From Thiosulfatimonas sediminis (GTDB taxonomy: Bacteria; Pseudomonadota; Gammaproteobacteria; Thiomicrospirales; Thiomicrospiraceae): a DNA stretch of 64,000 nucleotides. Location of the stretch: NCBI RefSeq assembly GCF_011398355.1, contig NZ_AP021889.1, positions 1,860,001 through 1,924,000 of the forward strand, written 5' to 3'. The stretch's first letter is position 1. The number at the start of each line of letters is the position of its first letter. The notes below the pieces were generated by a model that saw only the letters and a program-made list of their open reading frames with translations, did no database searches and was not told the origin of the DNA. The translations under genes were made by a program, and so were the position numbers. Positions 59,336-64,000 of the stretch are shown here, in pieces.

Positions 59336-59809
59336 TCAACTAATGATTAGTTTTTTATCAAGCGAATAATTAATTAGCACCTCAGCATTACGCATTACTT
59401 GGTTGGTCTGTCGGTATTCGAAACCCTGTTTTTCGAAAAACGGACGGGCGACTTTTGAAGCTTCGACATGAAGTTTCAAAATATTCCTTTCCTGAGCTTG
59501 CTGTTGCAGATATTGATACAAAGCACTCATCACTCCTTGTCGTTGAAACTCTGGATGGGTATAGGCGCAGTCAATATGTCCATCGTCTTCCAATTCAATA
59601 AAACCAACAATACGATTATCTTGCCAAGCAACAAATGGCTGATTTCGTTGTAATCGCTGCTGCCAGAAATGATAATCAGGAGGTGTCGGCGCCCAAGCCT
59701 CTTGTTGTTGTCTCGAGTAAACCTTGTCGTCGATTGCATGCACGGAAGCGTGATATAAGTCGGCAATCTCGACGGCATCTTCCGAATGATAATCTCTTAT
59801 TTGCAACAC
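59336..59809 (-). CDS. GNAT family N-acetyltransferase
   Basis: A 157-residue acetyltransferase of unknown substrate. The acetyl-CoA loop is in AYTHPEFQRQGVMSALYQYL (about 87-106, Q/RxxGxA-type variant). LHVEASKVARPFFEKQGFE (about 118-136) is the typical final strand-helix. It ends the murI-gluQ series, 7 bases after the GluQ-like stop. Upstream of it (59176-59335, between mesD and its end) lies only an 8-base hairpin, 59209-59238. Confidence 0.85.
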   Translation of the reverse strand: MLQIRDYHSEDAVEIADLYHASVHAIDDKVYSRQQQEAWAPTPPDYHFWQQRLQRNQPFVAWQDNRIVGFIELEDDGHIDCAYTHPEFQRQGVMSALYQYLQQQAQERNILKLHVEASKVARPFFEKQGFEYRQTNQVMRNAEVLINYSLDKKLIIS

Positions 59810-59816
59810 TGTGACT

Positions 59817-60767
59817 TCACGACTTATCTAATTGATTTTGAAAAACATCCAATAATTCAGAGGCTGTTTGAATCCTTAGCGCATGGCGCTCTGACAAACC
59901 GAGCCAACGGACACACTGCTGGATAATTTCTGCAACCGACAATCCGCTGCTGTAGATAGGCGTACTTTGCGCACCGGCGGATTTGGAAAGTTTGCCGCCT
60001 TGTGGATGTTCGATAAGTGGATGATGCCAAATTTGCGCTTGGCTGAAATCGCTAAATTGCAAACTCTTCGCTAAGACCGTTTGAAAACGACTGGAGTCGA
60101 TTAAATCCGCACCGCGAATAATCAAATTCACCTGATCTTGCTGATCCTGAAAGACTGAACCGAGATGATAACCGGCCAGATCATCGCGACGCCAAATCAC
60201 CCAATCGTCGGCAAACTCTGCATTACTCTGTTTGTCGGCGGCAAAGCGAATCGCGGTTTCACCCGCTCGCCATTCACGTTGCAGATTGCGACAAAAGCCT
60301 GGGTAGATATTATGCGCTTGCAGCTCTTTACGACTGCAGTTGCAGGCATAGGCTTTATTCTCGGTTAACAATTGCTCGGTCAATTTTCTTAAATCAGGCT
60401 GTACAAAGGAAAAGCTGACCTGTCGTTGCTCGGCAACGGTTTGCGGACCGAAGTCCCAATCTAAACCCAACCAGTCCAGTGTTTTAAAAATCGCTTCGAT
60501 GTATTCTGGTCGGCTGCGCGTCAAATCCATATCATCAATCCGCAAGCCAACCTCGCCGTTAAGTGAGCGCAACAACAGCCAATTCAGCAAAAAATTCATG
60601 ACATTCCCGCGATGCAAATACCCAGATGGCGTTGGGGCCAAACGCCCACGCCATTGATCGTGCATTTGAGCAGCCAAGGTATGATAAAGCGCCGACAAAC
60701 CCATCGCATCTTGCGCGCTGTTTTGTAATGGCAAAGCGACCAACTTAGCCGTTTGAGCCGTGCCCAT
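59817..60767 (-). CDS. gluQ: Glutamyl-Q tRNA(Asp) synthetase-like protein
   Basis: A 316-residue truncated glutamyl-tRNA synthetase without an anticodon-binding domain, expected to attach glutamate to queuosine in tRNA(Asp). HIGH-type motif APTPSGYLHRGN (about 40), zinc ligands CNC...CR (about 140-160) and KLSKS (about 258) are present. The start ATG at 60767 overlaps the murI stop (TGATG) and has GGAAGCG before it. This leaves about 35 residues before the catalytic core, more than usual, so an internal start (MHDQW, about 60663) is possible. queE at 51.8 kb fits the queuosine link. Confidence 0.85.
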   Translation of the reverse strand: MGTAQTAKLVALPLQNSAQDAMGLSALYHTLAAQMHDQWRGRLAPTPSGYLHRGNVMNFLLNWLLLRSLNGEVGLRIDDMDLTRSRPEYIEAIFKTLDWLGLDWDFGPQTVAEQRQVSFSFVQPDLRKLTEQLLTENKAYACNCSRKELQAHNIYPGFCRNLQREWRAGETAIRFAADKQSNAEFADDWVIWRRDDLAGYHLGSVFQDQQDQVNLIIRGADLIDSSRFQTVLAKSLQFSDFSQAQIWHHPLIEHPQGGKLSKSAGAQSTPIYSSGLSVAEIIQQCVRWLGLSERHALRIQTASELLDVFQNQLDKS

Positions 60768-61555
60768 CAAAACGCTTCCAGCGCAACAGCGCAACCCCAC
60801 AAGCGGTTCATCTGCTCAGTAACCTTAGCGATTTCAGCGCTGGTATAAAAGCGTTCACACCCCATTTGTACTCTAGGGTTAAGCAACTCAGCCGTTGCCA
60901 AGCGGCGCTGCGTCTCTTTTGCCACTGCTAACTCGGTACTGATTACAGTAACGCCCTCTCCAGCAACTTGTCGAATCACCGGCGCAAGATGAGCAAAATG
61001 CGTACATCCCAAAATAATCGTATCCGCTCCTTTTTCCAACAACGGCTGCACATAGTGCGCCACCGTCTCAGCCGCTTGCGCATAATCTAGCTGTAAATTC
61101 TCCACCAAGTGGACTAATTTCGGACTGGGTTGAATCGCCATCTGAACATTCCCAGCAACTCGATTGGCGAGGGCGTCAAACGCTCGGCTGCTCAATGTTT
61201 TTTCGGTCGCCAAAACGCCGATAACGCCGCTTTGAGTATGAATCGCAGCCGGTTTCACCCCAGGCTCAACCCCGATAAATGGCAGCGCATAGCGCGCACG
61301 CAAGGTTTGAATACTTACCATCGTCGCGGTATTGCACGCCACCACAATCGCCTTGACGTTTTGTGAGAGCAGAAACTCCACCACCGCAATTGAACGCGCG
61401 AGAATTTCCGCCTCGGACTTTTCACCATAGGGCGCAAATCCAGTATCGGCAACATAAATAAGGTCTTCATTGGGCATTAATTCGCGCAGTTGTTTGGCAA
61501 TCGGCAAGCCGCCAATACCCGAATCAAACACCCCGATTGGTCTAGAGTTTTCCAT
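60767..61555 (-). CDS. murI: Glutamate racemase
   Basis: A 262-residue enzyme making D-glutamate for peptidoglycan. Both catalytic cysteines are present, VACNTATM (about 73) and LGCTHFAHL (about 184), with GVFDSGIGG near the start. I chose ATG 61555 (MENSRPIG) over a TTG six codons upstream. It overlaps the GluQ-like gene by one base. Confidence 0.96.
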   Translation of the reverse strand: MENSRPIGVFDSGIGGLPIAKQLRELMPNEDLIYVADTGFAPYGEKSEAEILARSIAVVEFLLSQNVKAIVVACNTATMVSIQTLRARYALPFIGVEPGVKPAAIHTQSGVIGVLATEKTLSSRAFDALANRVAGNVQMAIQPSPKLVHLVENLQLDYAQAAETVAHYVQPLLEKGADTIILGCTHFAHLAPVIRQVAGEGVTVISTELAVAKETQRRLATAELLNPRVQMGCERFYTSAEIAKVTEQMNRLWGCAVALEAF

Positions 61556-61667
61556 CAACGATTTTGCATTCAATCAAAAATAATCGTCCGATTATAGTAG
61601 TTCAGCGCAAAGACTGCCATAGAACAAAGCTAAGGCACCGCGAGTCCAGCTTAATGACGCCAATCGC

Positions 61668-62212
61668 TTAATCGCGCTGAATCAAACCAAAGAAAATTTC
61701 AAAATCCTGACCCGGATTGTCTAGCGCAACTTCGGAGCCGATATCCCACTGAGTATTTGCTGATATCTTATGGGTGAAACCGAAACTTCCATAGGGAATA
61801 TAGTCATCGTTCAAGTCCCATGCACCGATATATTCAACATAACCACCGGTATCAACATCCTTGTCATAGCCCAAAACCGCAGTATGACTCCCAGCCCATC
61901 ATCTCATCAGCAACACCGTCATAGAGATAATCCAGCTGTACTTGTACTCCGACACCAAAACCACTTAAATCGGTTGCATAGGTTAGGATCAGTCCGCCTT
62001 CTACTTCGCCATTGCTGAAATCACCACTTGGTAGTTTAAGGTATGGCAGTAATGTCATAGCACTGTCCCCGTCATCATTGCTCCACAAATTGATTTTTGA
62101 ACGCAGTTCGATTTTGCAGACTTTCTGTTACATAAGGACGATCTGCCGCCAACGGCCGTAAATCACTCGCAGGCACTGATAAAATAACGATTAAACTCAA
62201 CCTGACACTCAC
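61668..62212 (-). pseudogene. Broken outer-membrane transporter (phenol MetA-pathway-like family)
   Basis: Read on the minus strand from a GTG at 62212, a signal-like start and LAADRPYVTES (typical N-terminus of this barrel family) run into an out-of-frame junction near 62110-62140. The frame then resumes as RSKINLWSNDDGDSAMTLLP. Near 61890 a second shift (two bases lost or one gained) is needed to join MMGWES to HTAVLGYDKDVDTGG, which runs to the stop at 61668. A large part of the N-terminal half is also missing, since the expected region between TES and SKINLW is very short. Confidence 0.75.
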
Positions 62213-62359
62213 TACCTTACCGCAAACCCATATTAAATTTTCCAAGCACCTCTCTTAAGCCCTTGACAACTTTTTAGACTAAACTAATTTTTTTATTAGC
62301 CTTTAAGATAATAAAAATTCTGGGCAGTTAATTATTTTTTTCAATTACCCAAACAAATC

Positions 62360-62388
62360 TTGAACTGTAAAATTTTCGCTGGTATATT
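62360..62388 (+). promoter_or_regulatory. Sigma-70 promoter of the manganese-type ABC importer
   Basis: TTGAAC (62360-62365), a 17-base spacer and TATATT (62383-62388) make a good promoter about 150 bases upstream of the binding-protein start. A near-palindrome AGACGGTCT at 62390-62398 overlaps the expected start of transcription and could be an operator (unsupported). The surrounding 62213-62480 is AT-rich and otherwise without recognised features. Confidence 0.65.
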
Positions 62389-62486
62389 TAGACGGTCTGC
62401 GATTTTTAGCCTTGTCTAAAATTTATTTTATTGAATAATAAGTTTATGCCATTCAACACGACAGTCGGCTGTTAAAAACCTAAGGA

Positions 62487-62512
62487 GACACAGAATAAGT
62501 CCCGATTGACTT
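62487..62512 (+). repeat. Solo end of the short repeat family (copy D)
   Basis: AAGGAGACACAGAATAAGTC and the following CCGATTGACTT match the outer ends of copies A and B (GGAGRYACAGAAYAAGTCCC.ATTGACTT). No core or second end is present nearby. It lies in the 5' untranslated region of the importer, 24 bases before the start codon. Confidence 0.7.
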
Positions 62513-62535
62513 TCCCCCTCTTTGGAAGCGATTTA

Positions 62536-63462
62536 ATGCAAAATTCACACCCAAAATCCACATCCCTGTTGTTATCAATTGCCAGCTTAGTCCTGCTCAG
62601 TTTTAGCAGTTTGGCACAAGCGCAACTTAAGGTAACCACCACCACCGGCATGATTGCCGATCTGGTTCACAACATCGCGCAAGACAGAGCCCAAGTGCAA
62701 GCACTGATGGGCGTTGGCGTCGACCCGCACTTGTATAAAGCTACACAAGGTGATATTCGTAAACTTAGCCAAGCAGACATTATTTTTTATAACGGCCTTC
62801 ACCTCGAAGGCAAAATGCAGTCAATTTTCGACAAAATGGCACACAAGCAAACGATTGTCGCCGTCACCGCAAACATTCCAGAAAGCCAACTGATTGCCCT
62901 CGACCAATTGCACGACCCACACGTTTGGTTCGATGTGCGTTTATGGCAATTAGCTGCCGATAAAGTCGCCGAAACACTGGTACAAAAAGACCCCGACAAT
63001 GCTGATTTTTACCGTCAAAACGCCGCACTGTATCAGCAAAAACTCACCCAATTAAATCTTTGGGTGAGCCAAGAAATGGCTAAGATTACGCCCAACAAGC
63101 GCGTCCTAATTACTGCACATGACGCCTTTGGCTACTTTGGTAAAGCGTATGATTTAGAAGTGATGGGCTTGCAAGGCATCAGCACCGCCGGCGAATTTGG
63201 TTTGCAAGACATCAAACAACTTAAAGACATTATTGTTAAGCGCGGTATTTCCGCGGTATTTGTCGAGTCCAGCGTCTCGCCAAAATTTATCCAATCGTTG
63301 GTCAAAGGCGTTCAAGCCGAAGGACAAAATCTGGTCATTGGTGGTGAACTTTATTCGGATGCCATGGGCGCAGCAGGCTCTGGCGCAGATAATTACATCG
63401 GCATGGTGAAGCACAATGTCAGCACCATTGCCAAAGGGTTGATGGGAGCTGCGCATGAGTAA
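62536..63462 (+). CDS. Metal ABC transporter substrate-binding protein (manganese type)
   Basis: A 308-residue periplasmic cluster A-I binding protein. A signal peptide covers about residues 1-28 (LLLSIASLVLLSFSSLAQAQ). The four metal ligands are visible as DPHLYK (His), DPHVWFD (His), VFVESSVS (Glu) and LYSDAMG (Asp). The His-His-Glu-Asp set favours Mn(II) or Fe(II) over Zn (TroA/PsaA/SitA-like rather than ZnuA). I chose ATG 62536, with GGAAG 7 bases upstream; an upstream TTG at 62506 lies in the repeat. It overlaps the ATPase gene by 8 bases. Confidence 0.9.
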   Translation: MQNSHPKSTSLLLSIASLVLLSFSSLAQAQLKVTTTTGMIADLVHNIAQDRAQVQALMGVGVDPHLYKATQGDIRKLSQADIIFYNGLHLEGKMQSIFDKMAHKQTIVAVTANIPESQLIALDQLHDPHVWFDVRLWQLAADKVAETLVQKDPDNADFYRQNAALYQQKLTQLNLWVSQEMAKITPNKRVLITAHDAFGYFGKAYDLEVMGLQGISTAGEFGLQDIKQLKDIIVKRGISAVFVESSVSPKFIQSLVKGVQAEGQNLVIGGELYSDAMGAAGSGADNYIGMVKHNVSTIAKGLMGAAHE

Positions 63463-64000
63463 TCAGATTCCGCTCAGCGTTGAACAGCTGTCGATTCGCT
63501 ACCACCATAAACCGGTATTAACCGATGTCAGCTTTACCATTCCTGCCGGCAAAACGGTGGCGATTGTCGGCCCAAACGGCGCCGGTAAATCCTCTCTGCT
63601 CAAAGGCATTATGGGACTCACGCCGGTGATTCAGGGTGACGTGCATTTTTATGGACGGCCACTGAACGAAAAACGCTTAACCACCGCATATGTACCGCAA
63701 CGCGAGGAAATCGACTGGGATTTTCCGATTGATGTCATGGATGTCGTGTTGATGGGACGCCACGGCCAACTAAAATTTTGGCAACGCCCAACCCAATCAG
63801 ACCGCGACCTTGCTGAACAGGCACTCAAAGACTTACAAATGTGGGACTTTCGTGACCGTCAAATATCGCAACTCTCCGGCGGCCAGCAGCAACGGGTGTT
63901 TTTAGCTCGCGCTTTGGCGCAACAAGCCAGTCTTTATCTGATGGATGAACCCTTTGCCGGCGTTGATGTCGCCACGGAAAAAGCGATTATTGAGCTGTTT
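63455..64000 (+). CDS. Metal ABC transporter ATP-binding protein (cut by window end)
   Basis: The first 182 residues of an ABC ATPase. Walker A is GPNGAGKSS (about 40), the Q-loop VPQREEIDW, the signature LSGGQQQR (about 142) and Walker B LYLMDEP (about 163). The VPQ-REEIDWDFP segment resembles MntB/SitB/ZnuC-type ATPases. ATGAGTAA overlaps the stop of the binding-protein gene. The remainder and the permease should follow beyond the window. Confidence 0.93.
   Translation, partial: MSNQIPLSVEQLSIRYHHKPVLTDVSFTIPAGKTVAIVGPNGAGKSSLLKGIMGLTPVIQGDVHFYGRPLNEKRLTTAYVPQREEIDWDFPIDVMDVVLMGRHGQLKFWQRPTQSDRDLAEQALKDLQMWDFRDRQISQLSGGQQQRVFLARALAQQASLYLMDEPFAGVDVATEKAIIELF

Noticed and set aside
61770-62018. 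Plus-strand open frame over the transporter pseudogene
   Set aside because: Antisense to clear remnants of a barrel protein; no start signal or protein likeness.

Overview
The window reads as chromosomal DNA of a free-living gammaproteobacterium. Supporting this are a 14-gene nuo operon with separate nuoC and nuoD, the block leuCDB / asd / truA / trpFBA / accD / folC / dedD / purF / metZ, and the block rlmE / ftsH / folP / glmM / tpiA / secG / tRNA-Leu / nuo. A CbbR-like LysR regulator, the general style of the proteins and a moderate GC content suggest a sulfur-oxidising Thiomicrospira, Hydrogenovibrio or Thiomicrorhabdus type of organism. That placement is inference; no marker in the window proves it.

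Layout. 1-3.9 kb: one end of an integrated conjugative element of the PFGI-1/SPI-7 class (parA, parB, a DUF2857-like gene and, unusually, an IncP TrfA-like replication initiator). It abuts the 3' end of an initiator tRNA gene (4051-4127), the likely attachment site. 4.2-7.0 kb: a soluble two-PAS chemoreceptor gene flanked by two inverted copies of a short non-coding repeat. 7.1-11.5 kb: a multi-PAS protein with a ruined histidine-kinase core and an intact Hpt domain, followed by a receiver-PAS-GGDEF diguanylate cyclase. 11.6-14.5 kb: a HelD-type helicase. 14.5-29.2 kb: the complex I operon nuoA-N with a trailing DUF2818 gene, all on the minus strand. 29.3-35.7 kb: tRNA-Leu(GAG), secG, tpiA, glmM, folP, ftsH and rlmE (minus), with yhbY diverging from rlmE. 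36.2-51.6 kb: a long minus-strand series for methionine, purine, folate, fatty acid, tryptophan, tRNA modification, lysine/threonine, cell-shape and leucine functions. 51.8-53.7 kb: queE and rlmD on the plus strand.

53.7-59.2 kb is the most distinctive metabolic region. It holds a LysR remnant, a CbbR-like regulator, and metR with a TauE/SafE-family permease facing away from a folate-independent methionine synthase pair (DUF1852/MesX and a core MetE/MesD). A 302-bp element with perfect 18-bp terminal inverted repeats sits between the two transcription units. It touches the permease ribosome-binding site, and two tandem MetR-box-like sequences remain between it and mesX. 59.3-61.6 kb: murI, a GluQ-like synthetase and a GNAT acetyltransferase. 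61.7-62.2 kb: a doubly broken outer-membrane transporter pseudogene. 62.4-64 kb: start of a manganese-type ABC importer (binding protein, then an ATPase cut by the window end).

The clearest non-routine signals are the TrfA-bearing element at the initiator tRNA, the pseudo-kinase/Hpt/cyclase pair, the repeat family with a conserved core at three places, and the MetR/permease/MesXD module with its inserted element. No CRISPR array or complete insertion sequence was seen.
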